DNA of 64,000 nt from Amia ocellicauda. Taxonomy: Eukaryota; Chordata; Actinopteri; Amiiformes; Amiidae. The notes below the pieces were generated by a model, which did no database searches, was not told the DNA's origin, and saw only the letters and a program-made list of their open reading frames with translations. Numbering within the stretch: position 1 is the first letter of the stretch; the number at the start of each line of letters is the position of its first letter. The stretch covers positions 558,001 to 622,000 of the forward strand of contig NW_027102660.1 of NCBI RefSeq assembly GCF_036373705.1. Reading direction: 5' to 3'. Of the stretch, positions 44,462 through 55,900 are shown piece after piece. The translations under genes and the position numbers were made by a program.

Positions 44462-44534
44462 TGTTTCCGCCCGGTTTCGAACCGGGGACCTTTCGCGTGT
44501 TAGGCGAACGTGATAACCGCTACACTACGGAAAC
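44462..44534 (-). tRNA. tRNA-Val (AAC), canonical loop
   Basis: Anticodon loop CTAACAC with A37, matching the common vertebrate tRNA-Val(AAC) loop. All stems pair and the B box is perfect. This is among the best-preserved copies in the window. Confidence 0.93.
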
Positions 44535-44734
44535 TGACACCGCCACGTCTTGCTTCAAACGGTTACCGTTGAAGCCTGCTGGTAAAACGGGCTCACGCAT
44601 TTCAGGTCGGCTAGACTGTGAGATGGCGTCTGAAGTGCCGCGAAAGGATGCCATTTTCACAGACCTGTTTGGCATTGCTAAAGGGCACATCAGGACACTT
44701 TGGAAACTCTTTCAAAGGCAGGTCGCCCTGCGCT

Positions 44735-45321
44735 TTAAAAGGGATCCCAGCTATGTTGGAGTGGAGCTTTTTGCTTTAAGAGAGAAGGAGGGTACGTTGG
44801 AACCTTTTGAGACGGTAATTGAATACTCTTATGAGGACTGGTTGAAGGTGATGGCCTGGAGAGATCTGGGGCTTGTGGATAAGACTCTAGAAGGCTTGCA
44901 AGAGGGTCCAAGAGAATGCGAAATGGAGTCTCCGACTCAGGGTTTTGAAAGGTGTGAATGGGAAAGCTTGCAGAACTACGGTAGAGTGGTGAAGAGTCTA
45001 TCTCAAACTACAGATCGTAAGGTTTTGTTTAGCAGTACCCTGATTACAAACCCTATTGAAGGGGGTGTGGAGGATCCAGAAAAACAGGTTACTGAAATTA
45101 TGTTTGACGCCGTGGACTGGCCGTTCTTGAAAGAGGTCATAAACTGTATAAATGATGGTTTTGACATCTTGACCAAATGTTCGCAACTGGATTTGGTTAG
45201 AAGGAGAATATGCTGGATTATGGATTATATATCCCCCTTGAATGACGACGACGATGATAAAACAGACGACGTGTGGGGTTTTGGAGGGGGGTCTGACGGC
45301 TCAGGGGCTACTCTCTTCTAA
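44735..45321 (+). pseudogene. Early gene 1, 5' end lost but full 3' end kept, copy D
   Basis: The frame holds the RFKRDPSYVGVEL to YSYEDWLKVM core and then continues through 281 bp absent from B, C and E. It adds about 100 residues, including an FSSTLITNPIEGG segment, a helical part with KEVINCINDGFDILTKC, an acidic DDDDDKTDD run and a Gly/Ser end. The original start is gone. An ORF from 44497 runs in frame through the tRNA repeat into it, so a chimeric 274-codon frame exists, probably by chance. The longer 3' end is likely the ancestral form. Confidence 0.65.
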
Positions 45322-45399
45322 GAGGGCGGTGTGTCGTGACGTAGTGAAGAGATAGGATAAAAGGCGCAACAATTCATTCATGGTTTAAAATTAAAGAGA

Positions 45400-46248
45400 A
45401 TGTCTTACCCGAAAGCTGCGGACGTCGACAGGCTCTACAGGCCTCTTCAAACCCGGGATCACCCCTGGTTCTATTCCCCAGATTTTGTATACACTCTGGA
45501 ACCCTCTGACTGCGGTTACCCTCCAAGACCTCAGACCCCGGTCCCTCAGGACGAAACAACATGCGGTGCGATGGATGTCCAAATGAGTCTCGGGGATCCC
45601 CAGCCTCTGGAGCTCATGGAGGGCCTCGATTTTGCCGAACTGTCTACCGTCTGTGCGTCTCAGGAGGGGGTCAGTCCAATGGATGTAGAAACACCCCACA
45701 AACCACCAGGCGACCCAATGAGCATCGGACTGTCCCAGGGGCGTGATGAAGACGCAGGATTTGTGCCCGGGGTATGTGACCAAGTAAGCAGAGTGGTTAA
45801 AAGCACCCTGGTGTATATTCTGAGTGCTCTCATCGACCGAGCTCTGAAAGAAGTCTGTCGGGGGTGTGAAGTGAATCACCCCAGTCAGTTGAGACACAGT
45901 TGTTTGTTTGAACCAGACCGTTACTATTTCCTGTTCTATTTCAACGTGTTTTACAGAAGACTGAACAAACCGTGGCTGAAACCGGCACTAATCAAGGCGC
46001 TGTCTTACTCCCACATACATGTCACTGCGGGACAAGTCCAGAAAATCATAGATGAGATTTTGCTGGAGCTGAAAAAGGAGCTGTTTATAATAGAGAAACT
46101 TGGGCAGCTGGTCAATGACCTGGATGAGCCGAGTAGAAAAACCGCTGGCAAGCTAAAAGCTTATTTCTTCAGTAAAGAAGTTAAAGCTGGGGGCAGCGAC
46201 GAGGAATTCGACATCTACGCCACTGATTCAGACTCTGACCTGAACTAA
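45400..46248 (+). CDS. Cys/His (HPSQ) early protein (282 aa), copy D
   Basis: Open from ATG 45400. The Cys/His cluster is unchanged. It shares the TAGQ, LVNDLDEP and FFSK states with copy C, where B and E have TVGQ, LLNDLDEP and FFRK. Confidence 0.7.
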   Translation: MSYPKAADVDRLYRPLQTRDHPWFYSPDFVYTLEPSDCGYPPRPQTPVPQDETTCGAMDVQMSLGDPQPLELMEGLDFAELSTVCASQEGVSPMDVETPHKPPGDPMSIGLSQGRDEDAGFVPGVCDQVSRVVKSTLVYILSALIDRALKEVCRGCEVNHPSQLRHSCLFEPDRYYFLFYFNVFYRRLNKPWLKPALIKALSYSHIHVTAGQVQKIIDEILLELKKELFIIEKLGQLVNDLDEPSRKTAGKLKAYFFSKEVKAGGSDEEFDIYATDSDSDLN

Positions 46249-46260
46249 GGGACTTTGAAC

Positions 46261-46428
46261 ATGGGGAATGTTCTGGACTGCTTCTGCAACTGGTTCTGTC
46301 ATCAACACTCTGTAGCTAACCTGAGAGCGCTATTACACCATGTGCTTGACAGAAAAGTAGCCAACGCGAGCCTTTTCTCTACAGATTTAACCATCGATGA
46401 GGATCAACTTTCAAACCTGGAAAAGTGA
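46261..46428 (+). CDS. Small MGN-start early ORF (55 aa), copy D
   Basis: As copy C, with TGA then in-frame ATG. Confidence 0.5.
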   Translation: MGNVLDCFCNWFCHQHSVANLRALLHHVLDRKVANASLFSTDLTIDEDQLSNLEK

Positions 46429-46653
46429 ATGGCTGCTGTAACAAAGACCGGGGGGTACGAACACTGGGATGAAGCGCTCAAGGGGGCCAAGAATGATATT
46501 AGGCCATATCATCAACATCTGTATGACCTTTTGCTGAGCATGTTTAATACACCTCTGTTTACTTTTAAAATAGGTCATATTGTTGTTTTATTTACATATG
46601 TAACTGAGGTGTGTGCCTACAAGATAAAGAAACAGGTATATTTGTTGATATAG
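46429..46653 (+). CDS. Small BH1-like early ORF (74 aa), copy D
   Basis: As copy C except that Ile is kept in the YKIKK segment. The BH1-like stretch is unchanged. Confidence 0.45.
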   Translation: MAAVTKTGGYEHWDEALKGAKNDIRPYHQHLYDLLLSMFNTPLFTFKIGHIVVLFTYVTEVCAYKIKKQVYLLI

Positions 46654-46825
46654 ATCAAGTAACCAATCATCTGATTTCTTTTTGTCTGGACCGTAGAAAA
46701 AATTGTTGTGTATGTTATACTTTTCTCAAATGTCTAAAAAGGGGTATCTGCTCTCCTGAAGTTGAATAAAAAACCTTGTATAAAAACTTTGCGCATAGTG
46801 TGGGTCTGTTTGGTTATTTGACAGA

Positions 46826-47917
46826 ATGACTCGGCAAGCTCCCCAAATGCAGGAACTATACTACAACCCAGCCAAGATTGGGGGTTTGGCGGGTAAGAAG
46901 GGTTTTCAAAGAGGACTCGCTGAGGCCGGAGTGAAGGTTAATGATGTGGTTGTTTCAGAATGGTTACGGGAACAAGACGCCTATACCTTACATAAACCTC
47001 TCAGGATTAACTTTAAAAGAAACCGCGTATATGCAACTGACATAGATTCACAATGGCAAATGGATCTAGTCGATATGTCAAATTTATCAAAACATAACAA
47101 TGGTCACAAATTGATGTTGATGTGTATCGATGTGTTATCAAAATATGCCTGGGCTCGCATTCTACATAAAAAAACAGGTCGGGCGGTGACAAGGGCCTTT
47201 GAGGATATATTGTCCCAGGGTCGATGTCCTAAAAAACTGCAGACTGATAAAGGAAAAGAGTTTCTCAACAGAGAATTTCAGAATCTACTGAAGAGACACA
47301 AAATACATCATTTCACCACCGGTAATGAGCTTAAGGCATTGGTAGTGGAGAGGTTTAACCGCACCATGAAGACCAAAATCTGGAGATATTTTACAGCGGT
47401 CAACACGTTCAAGTATTTTGATAAAGTTCAGGATTTTATCGATGCTTACAACCAAGGGTATCACACCAGTATTAAAATGAAGCCTATAGATGTTGATCAA
47501 AGTAATTCTTTTAAGGTCTATAAAGAATTATACGGACCATTTATTAAGAAGGGAAAAACTACTTATAAGTTCAACATCGGTGATGTGGTTCGCGTTTCAA
47601 AGCTAAGGAGTACTTTTGCCAAAGGTTATGAACAAACATTTTCTGACGAATATTTTACAGTTACCGAACAGTTGGCTTGAGACCCCCCCGTGTGCCGGTT
47701 AAAAGACTATGACGGGGAGGATATAGAAGGAACGTTTTACGAAGCCGAGTTACAAAAAATGATTGTGGGTAAAGACAGTGTATACAGAGTTGAAAAGATA
47801 TTAGCTGAAAAAACCCAGAACCGGAAAAAATACGTGTTGGTGAAATGGCTTGGATGGCCTGAAAAGTTCAATAGTTGGGTCCCGGAACAACAGGTTTGCG
47901 ATATTCAATCCTTATAA
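46826..47917 (+). pseudogene. Integrase, stop at codon 285, copy D
   Basis: The Lys codon that is TAG in B and C is intact, so the frame covers the catalytic core and SH3-like domain. It then hits a private TGA at 47678-47680 (Arg to stop) before the chromodomain. The sequence around the catalytic Glu differs from the other copies (ELKALVVERFNRTMKTKIW), making this the most diverged integrase. Confidence 0.9.
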
Positions 47918-47963
47918 CAACATGCCCGTGGGTAGGTTGGGGGCATTACTTTCGGTACTCAAG

Positions 47964-48690
47964 ATGGAATCAGGAGGCTTCTACGTGACTCTACCCAGTA
48001 ACGCCTCTCTCGATATATACCCTAAAAATGAAATATCCAGTTACACGGTACAATTTGGAAAATCTATAGATCTAAGGGGGTCGTGGGAAGTGGGGTTGGC
48101 GGAAATACAGTATCCTTACACTTGGGCTGTTTTACAAGATAAGGATGCCACCTTCGCCATTTTTGATGATGTTAAAATCAATGGATATTCACGATACAAG
48201 GAGGTTATTATGACAATGTGGATAAAATATTAGATGAGATGCATAAACAGTTCTCAGAAGGCACCCCCAACATCAAGCTATATTACAACCCTATTAAAAA
48301 CAGAGTGTACAAGGTGTCAAAACCAGGTATTAGCATTCAAACCAGCGGCCAACTGGGGCGTATATTAGGGTTCTATTCTGACACAGAGAGCAGGTTCTCA
48401 GAAGTGGTGGGGCGGCTTTTACACTCTTTATGTGTATACGGATATCATAACCCACCAGAGGGTCGGGGATAGTTATGTCCCTTTTGAGAAATGTACTTAT
48501 TAAAGGTAAAAGCAATGACATGGTCACAATTACTTATGACAAGCCACACTACGTACCAGTCTCAAAGACCCACTTTGACAACATCACGATCGAAGTCAAA
48601 TCGGATCAGAATATCAACGTACCCTTCCGCTTCGGTAAAGTTATTGTCAAACTACATTTTCGACCCCTGAAACAGTGTGTACATTATTAA
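47964..48690 (+). pseudogene. Penton/minor capsid protein, several frameshifts, copy D
   Basis: In addition to the shared GGGG switch (48409-48412), four bases are missing near 48176 and two near 48480. It is the worst-preserved penton in the window. Confidence 0.78.
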
Positions 48691-48691
48691 A

Positions 48692-49182
48692 ATGGCTACC
48701 TCGAGGGGTTATGTAGATCCTAGCGCCTATGTGGATTATTACAAGATGCAAGCCGGGAACGGCTTGCCCGGTATTGTAGGAGCCCCCACAATGTATGGCG
48801 CCGGTCTAGGAGGACTCTTTCGTGGTCTCTTTAGAATGGCCGTACCCCTGCTTAAGAGAGGCTTTGCTATAGCCAGACCCCACTTGAAATCAGCGGCTAA
48901 AAATATTGTTAGTGACGTGTTCACCAATGTTATGAACCGGGCAGCTAGCCATGAGCATCAGGAGGGTTCGGGTCTCATGGTAATGGCGAGGAGGGGGGGT
49001 AAAAGAAGAAACAGCATGTGTCCACCAGGGGGCGACAAAGATCCGTGGCTAACAAAAAACGAAGAATCTCTCATTCTCCAACATATCGTGGAAACACTCG
49101 GAGAAGGAAGCAGCACAAGAAAAAACCTGCAAAAAGAAAGTCTCAAAGAAAGAAAAATAGAGCCTCAGGATACATCTTTTAA
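48692..49182 (+). pseudogene. pVI/core-like protein, one frameshift, copy D
   Basis: The N-terminal lesion of B and C is absent (it reads KMQAGNGLPG), so the amphipathic segment and Arg/Lys linker are in frame to about codon 107. The all-copy shift near 49010 then moves out of the basic-tail frame. That tail ends with TAA at 49180-49182, just before the capsid ATG. Confidence 0.68.
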
Positions 49183-49184
49183 AC

Positions 49185-50491
49185 ATGTCTTTTGTCCACA
49201 GTCTATCGGAAGAATGCGTCAAATCAGAACTGGATCTGTTTACAGTTCCATACACTCAAACGAGTATAGATAAGAGCATATATGTAGAGATTCCCCCTCT
49301 TTCTGCAATTTCAGACACGGCCCTCTGGAGTTTTTTATAGCTGGCAATGGCGAGGATTATATTGATTTGAATAACACATTTATTTTAATGAACTTTAAAG
49401 TGACTGATGAGGATGGCGATGCAATCGAGAAGACGACCAACGCTGGGGTCATCAATTACCCGGTGGCCACCATGTTTACACAGGTGGATGTGACCCTGGG
49501 AGATCGGCTCATTAGTCAAAGCAGCAATACTTACCCCTATAGAGCCATGATGGAGTGTATACTTAATTATAGTGAGGAGACCCTAAGCAAACAGTTCAGC
49601 CCCGGCCTTTTCTTCAAAGACATCCCGGAAGCTATGGACGACAAGGATCCAGAGGGACTCAATAAGGGTTTGCAAAAAAGAACGGCCTCTTCAACAGAAG
49701 GGAGGACCTTTGAGCTAATGGGGCATATCCATGCAGACATATTTTTCCAAGAAAAACTCATGCTCAACGGGGTAGACATTAAAATTAAAATGATCCGTAG
49801 TAAAAGTGCTTTTTGTCTGATGACCCCTGATACTGAAAAATATAAACTGACCATATTATCGGCCTCGCTGTTTGTGAAAAAAGTGTCCGTCTCCCCGGCG
49901 GTTAAACTAGGACACGCGCAGGCGTTAATGACGGCAAACGCCAAGTACCCGATCGAAAGAGTCTATATGAAAGTCCACAGTATCCCCGCAGGGACACGGG
50001 TGATGAACCAGGAAAATCTGTTTCTAGGACAGCTCCCAAAACAGGTTATTATAGGTCTCGAAGATAATGATGCAATTACCGGGGTTTACAACAAGAACCC
50101 CTTTAACTTTAAACATTATAACGCGGAATTTATTGCGTTGTACGTCGATGGTGTGCAGGTTCCATCCAGACCTTTTCAACCTGACTTTGAAAACGGCAAT
50201 GCGGTTCGTGAATATGACAGTCTAGTACTGGCTACGGGTCGCCATCTCAAGGATCAAACTCTGCTGATCGATCGCCGGGAATACTGCAGCGGTTACACCC
50301 TGTACGGTTTCAACCTGACCCCTGACGAAGAGTGTGGACAACATTTTTCACTGATGAAGACGGGCAATATGCGTTTGGAGATGCGTTTCAAGCAGCCTCT
50401 ACCACGCACTGTAAATATGGTCGTGTATGCAGTGTTTGACAACATTATTGAGGTGAATCAGAGGAGAAACGTTATGTATGATTATTATTAA
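49185..50491 (+). pseudogene. Major capsid protein, early frameshift, copy D
   Basis: One C is missing in the run at 49321-49323 (four C in B and C), which shifts the frame after about 45 codons. The remaining frame (from an ATG at 49367) is open to the normal end. Private to this copy. Confidence 0.86.
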
Positions 50492-50492
50492 A

Positions 50493-51050
50493 ATGAACAC
50501 CAGAGAGCTCAACCACATCATGAATGCCCTGGCCGGCTCACGGAAACTGTTTCAAGGAGTCTACGCCTGCGATCAGCTGCCTAAATTTAAGATCAAGAAT
50601 TTACCTGCAATGTACATAATCAACACACACCCTAAAAATATGCCCGGAGAACATTGGCTGGCTATTTATCTAAGGGAGGACCACCGTGGTGAATTTTTTG
50701 ATTCCTATGCAAACCCCCCGGATTTCAGACCTTTCCCTCGGAAGATCAATAACTTTCTGCTCAACAACTGTCAAGAAACCATTTACAGCGGTCGTCAAGT
50801 ACAAAGTCTTCAGACCTTCACTTGTGGTCAACACTGTGTGTTTTTCTTATATCATAGATCTAAAGGAAGGTCATACCCCGATATTATGGCCTTGTACAGT
50901 GAGGATTTAGGCCAAAATGATAAAAAAGTGGCAGAGTTTGTCAGGACACTGTGGACCCCCCCTTATAACACAATGACTTACGACCCTAGCCAGCCGTGTA
51001 TACAGATGGGGTGTTCTTGTGAGGATTTTAAAAGATGTCATGCGTGTTAA
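50493..51050 (+). CDS. Adenain-like protease (185 aa), intact, copy D
   Basis: Identical in protein to copy B as far as can be read. His54, Asp70 and Cys115 are present. Confidence 0.9.
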   Translation: MNTRELNHIMNALAGSRKLFQGVYACDQLPKFKIKNLPAMYIINTHPKNMPGEHWLAIYLREDHRGEFFDSYANPPDFRPFPRKINNFLLNNCQETIYSGRQVQSLQTFTCGQHCVFFLYHRSKGRSYPDIMALYSEDLGQNDKKVAEFVRTLWTPPYNTMTYDPSQPCIQMGCSCEDFKRCHAC

Positions 51051-51229
51051 GGTGAAAAAATAATGAAAACAGCCTTTGAATCATTAGTTTTGTTTTTATT
51101 CAACACAATTCTTATACAAAGCAGGGGTTATGGTATAAATAAATGTACAACATTTGAAAAATAAAAAATAAAAATAAAAAAATGTTTGTCGAGACATTAT
51201 TTACAGGGGAGACAAATAAAAACATGAGA
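51051..51229. terminator. Convergent polyadenylation zone, copy D
   Basis: Same signals as copy A, including the A-type ATGTTTGTCGAGACATT marker near 51181. Confidence 0.6.
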
Positions 51230-51973
51230 TTAATAAGCTTCCCAACGATGGATAGATCCTGAGGATGGTCGCTCAGCACGGTCAGAGTAATGAGATATCG
51301 GAGTCAGATCAGGCTCCACCTCTTTACACAGACGGATTTTTTGTCGCGTTTCCTGGTTAGGAACTGTTGATTGGGGCATGTTCAGACAGGCCATCGCCTG
51401 TAGGAAAGCATTCCAGCCTACAGGTCGGCGACTATCGGGTACCTTATTAGTGCTAGTGACACTCTTCAACAAATCAAACATGTGTGAACCTTTGATCAGT
51501 TGTCCTTTAAAAACAAATTCACCCTGTTCATTCCAAGCCGTTACCCGCGGTTTCTGAACCATTTTGTGCAGGATATATTCTGCATGTCTTTTGCTTCTGG
51601 CCGGCATGTTTCTCAAAACATCCGTTACAACATCTCCCTCTGAACTCTCAACAGGTTCGGTCACCGCAACATCTTTATCAACCGTACCCCCCGCATCAGC
51701 CCCAGAACCATTTTCTTGAGAGGCCATGGTTAAAGTTAAAATGTTTTGATCTTTTTCACCCTGTCTAACCAGACGGAGGTAGCGCTGTAACGTGTTGGTA
51801 TACAACTGGGCTTTGGAATACTGATTTAAATCGGCCCTGGCCTGTATAGCTTTCATTTCAGAGTCCAGGTTGTTTTCGGCCGTTTGTCTAATGGGCTCTG
51901 GCCCGACAACATTTTTTCTCAGTTTCTCAAGCTGCTCCTGAGGGATCAAAAACATTTTCTGAGCATATTCCAT
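51230..51973 (-). CDS. Conserved Polinton protein of unknown function (247 aa), copy D
   Basis: Open. Its plus-strand third carries copy A markers (ACCGTACCCC near 51682), while further right it carries the B-type GCCGTTTGTC near 51880. One edge of a conversion tract therefore lies inside this gene. Confidence 0.8.
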   Translation of the reverse strand: MEYAQKMFLIPQEQLEKLRKNVVGPEPIRQTAENNLDSEMKAIQARADLNQYSKAQLYTNTLQRYLRLVRQGEKDQNILTLTMASQENGSGADAGGTVDKDVAVTEPVESSEGDVVTDVLRNMPARSKRHAEYILHKMVQKPRVTAWNEQGEFVFKGQLIKGSHMFDLLKSVTSTNKVPDSRRPVGWNAFLQAMACLNMPQSTVPNQETRQKIRLCKEVEPDLTPISHYSDRAERPSSGSIHRWEAY

Positions 51974-51975
51974 TA

Positions 51976-52311
51976 TTAACCCACTCTGGAAGCTAGAAGA
52001 CTGGTTAGGAAAGGCACGGCTATGCTCAACAGCGGTCCTATAAAACCCCCGGTTTGATTAATCTTCTTTCTTTTTCTTTTAATAGAATACTTCTTATTAG
52101 CGATGATCTTGATAACCGCTTTTTGTTTTTTGAGTTTAGAATGTTGAGAAGGGGTTAGGGGTATATTACCGCGTAAGATGTTAAAAGCTATTTCACACAG
52201 GGTCTCGATCAAATCCGAGGGGGCCCCTGCCAGCACAGCTTTCCTATGGCGCGGGCTCCTCTCAAATAACATTTGCAAAAGCGGCAGATTTCTTTTAATC
52301 CGAACAGACAT
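51976..52311 (-). CDS. Conserved small basic protein (111 aa), copy D
   Basis: Open. Identical in protein to copies A and C. Confidence 0.8.
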   Translation of the reverse strand: MSVRIKRNLPLLQMLFERSPRHRKAVLAGAPSDLIETLCEIAFNILRGNIPLTPSQHSKLKKQKAVIKIIANKKYSIKRKRKKINQTGGFIGPLLSIAVPFLTSLLASRVG

Positions 52312-52317
52312 TCTTAT

Positions 52318-52989
52318 TTATTTCCTTTTCTTTAGCACATAGACTGCCGGCCAATCGGGCGGGCACAAACCTGTTCTGAGGCGAAAGTCTTCTGGGGTTT
52401 GTGCTTTTAAGTCCGCAATCAAGTACCCGTAGGGTTTTTTGGTGGCATCCTCAAATGCCTCCAAAAAGAACTTGGTCTGGTTAGGGTACATTTGACGAGC
52501 CAAGACGGTGACCTGTAGTTTATCTCTGGGGTTTTTAAAAAGAATTATATAATTGGCATTTAAATTAATAGTGCGGCTTTTTTTACCTTGAAAAAATAGA
52601 TTTTGAACTAAATAAATAATACTTTAATTCCTATGATGAGTGTACTTTGTGAAAGCTTTTTCCACTTCACTGTTGTCACCGGCCTGCTCCATCTGGTCAT
52701 CAAGGATCACTAGGTTAGTTTGACCGGGCGGGAACAAGTCATCGCCACACAACGAGGCGGGGAGACCTTGCACAAATTTCAGATTATTTTTTTCCGAAGC
52801 CAAATCATCGTAGAGAGGTTGCCAGCAAGAGTAACACCACACTATGTTGTCAAGAGCTTGGGACACGGTTGCGTCCACATCTTCTATGATGTTCTTTATA
52901 AGATAGCTCTTCCCCGAATTGGAGGGACCGGCTATAATACAGGAGAAACGGTGTTGAAGTCTGTTATCAAAACCACCGCTAATATCCAT
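52318..52989 (-). pseudogene. Packaging ATPase, nonsense mutation, copy D
   Basis: Same TAA as copy B (tta at 52624-52626), no indel, Walker A intact. It has an extra private change of Pro to Arg before the FSCIIAG strand. Confidence 0.88.
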
Positions 52990-55900
52990 AAGGCAGAGTG
53001 GTATAATCAGTCTTCAACACTCTTTTATTGTACACCACCCTGAATCGTTTGTTTAGTGATCTATTTTCCAACGTGTACCCCTTTTTATTGCGATAGATCT
53101 GATTTCCGGCTGTAATAATCTCACGAGGAGGCGCGTCTTTCTCGGTTAAAAAACTTTCTACCAGGGTCGTCAGAGACTTGATGTTAATGAGCTTGTTGTT
53201 ACAATGGTTCAGAGTGAAACCCTTAACTTTCATACAGGTCTTACCCGCAGCCGTTCTGTATGCGTAAGTCTTAGGACCCCCTGAAACAAACTCCACTATG
53301 TGGTCCTGAGGATCTAGTTCGCTCGTTAACTCCCCAAGGTAGTCCCCGAGGGGAGGGACCCAATCCCCTGGCCTGGTGACAAAGATTACAGAGTCAGTAT
53401 CATGATAGAGCGTGCGTTCCTGCAACTGATCCATTAAGTTGTACAGTTCAAGCCGGGCGTAAGCCGTGGTAAAAACCGCTATGAAAACATTAACGTTCCC
53501 CTGTTTGGTGGGGAAATCTTTAGGGGCCCTCCACTGGACCTGTGCCACGTGGTCATTTAAGAATTGAAAGTGTGATACTGCATGTTGTTTGGAAAACATA
53601 AATTCTATGAACAGTTCAGGGGTTTTAATCAAGGTTGTGTTTAGACTGTAATTTCTTTCCCCAAACTTACCCCACAGACTGTTTAAAATCAGTTTGGACA
53701 TTTGTCTCTTGGCGGGGTTTACAGTTATGTTCCCCGGCTCTAGACGGATCCCTTCCTTTTCAAAATATTGCTGAACGTATCGCTCTTTGGCCGCGGAGTC
53801 AACACACCATGAGGGATAGCCCGATGCCTCCTGTTTCCCTTTCAGATGGGTCATAATGTAATCAGCAAAAAGAGTATCAGTTTTTTCAGAAAAATGCCAA
53901 ACCTCATACACCTTACCGACTCTGTAACCTTTCTCCACCGCCTTGTCAAGCTCAATGCTACACCAGACACCCGTCAGCGCTCTCTCTTCATCACTGTGCA
54001 GACAAGAGGTAGTTTGATTTTCAGTTTCCACACACGTTCTACACAGAGGGAACATCAATTTTCCCGAACACCTGTAAGGCAACACGGGTAAGAACAGCTC
54101 GCGAGGAGGGTACATGGTGACTTTGATCAAACTAAAGTAATGTCCGATTTCGAGAAAGTCACGATAAACAATGGTTGGACGCCCCACCGGGTACATTTTG
54201 GTCTTGTTGACATAAGGGTACAGACTGGTGAAATCATAGTAATCTACTCTCTCACCCTCCTTTACCTCATAATGTAAACAGAGGGCATTGGTACAACCCC
54301 CAAATAACGCATCCCGGGGCTCTAGACATTCAGGAAAGTCCAAGGTTTCCATAAACCGTTGTACCCCCGCATCCTGTTGCTTCAGGGTCGTCCACTCGTG
54401 TTCCCAAATCACCAGCACTTTCAAACCATAGGTGTTTTTTAAAGTTTCAATTCGTTCCTGGAAATCATAGTACATATCACCGCAGAGTTTTAGTGTTACG
54501 GGGTTAAAGGTGTTTGGGTCAAAGCACTGAGGACAGCCATGGTAAATACAACCGGCAAACTCATAAGCGGTACGCCGCCCGGACACGTCGCTAAAACCGT
54601 CTAAGTAGTAAGGCCCCATTTTTACTTCCCCTTGATTTAAAGCATGTCTGATGAAGATGTTATCCCGGGCACTCAGGTATTCCACCCACTGTATGGAGAC
54701 AGTCGAAAAGTTCTTTTGTCTAGCACGATAGTTGTCAGAAGTGGTGACCGCTATAGTGTTTTTCTGCAAGAAATTGGACCGATACATTTTCATGCAGAGA
54801 GACGCTATGGTCACACTTTGCAAAGGGTTGAGACCCGATGTGTTGATAACCTCGGCGCAGAAACGCACACAGGCTTCTTTAAGGATCACCACATCATTTT
54901 TACAATAAGCGGCCATCTCTTCTCGGAAATCAAAAACACCTCACTTAACCGTATTGTACCATTTAAAGAATTCCTCCCTCTCATGAGACATCATAGTATC
55001 AGCCCCATAATAAGAGGCGGGCGGGTAGGACCCTTGATAATTTTGAGTGTCCTTAGTATTAAAAAAATGGCAGAACCAACCTTTCTTCTGAGCCTCAAAA
55101 CCCAGAGCCTTAGGCAAAGCGCTCAATTTCATGGGGAGGAAATTTAACAAGTCTATGTAACGTTAGTTGAAAGCTTCGTCGGTGAAACACATGATCTTGC
55201 TACCCTGAGCTATTATTCTTGGGGTCACCCCATTTTCCACCAGATACTTCATCAAAATGTAAGAATCATAACCCTTAGCATTGTGGGCAATAAATGTGTA
55301 ATTGAGGTATTTTGGACCTCGATACCGCGTAAAGAAATCCCTGACACAACTCTCACCGCTAGCTGACCACTCACGCTCCAACATGTCAATACAGTGTATA
55401 TAATTAGCAACGTGGACCCCGTTTTCTTGCCGGCATTCAAAATCAAAAAAGACATACCAGTTGTGCGGCGGCTCCTTTTTAACCGGCTGAATAAAGCACT
55501 GGTGTTCGGACCCCGGGGTTAAATCAGCATTACAGATCCTGCATCTCGGCTCCAGACATTTGTGTGGTTTAACCTCATGAAAACGGTACTGGAGGCAACA
55601 CTGCGGGCAACATTTAGTTTGATCACAATAACTCCATTTTTTAACCCCTCTCAGCAGCGGCCCTCTGTACCTTATGCTCGGAAAAACAGAACGCTGAGAG
55701 ACAAATCCTTAAGCAATCTTTACATCGGATGGTAGGGGCCAAACCCTTACGACATTGCGGATTGAAACAGACGTTACAGTAACCGTCACAGCGGTGCTTA
55801 AGCTTATCATTGAAGGCCTTATAACACCAATGACAAACATACGAACAACCCAAAAAAGCCGTCAAACTCTTTATTCCAAAGTAATGACTATCACTTAGGA

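Larger units (their letters stand above)
43505..44734. repeat. Spacer S3: two tRNA-Val repeats, fused to truncated copy D
   Basis: The first unit starts like an AAC unit but its tail from about 44030 matches the CAC-type unit of S1 (AAGAACGCCCTGAGC), so it is a hybrid. The second unit restarts at 44167. It stops at CGCT (44731-44734), where it joins directly to the inside of early gene 1 of copy D. Confidence 0.82.
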
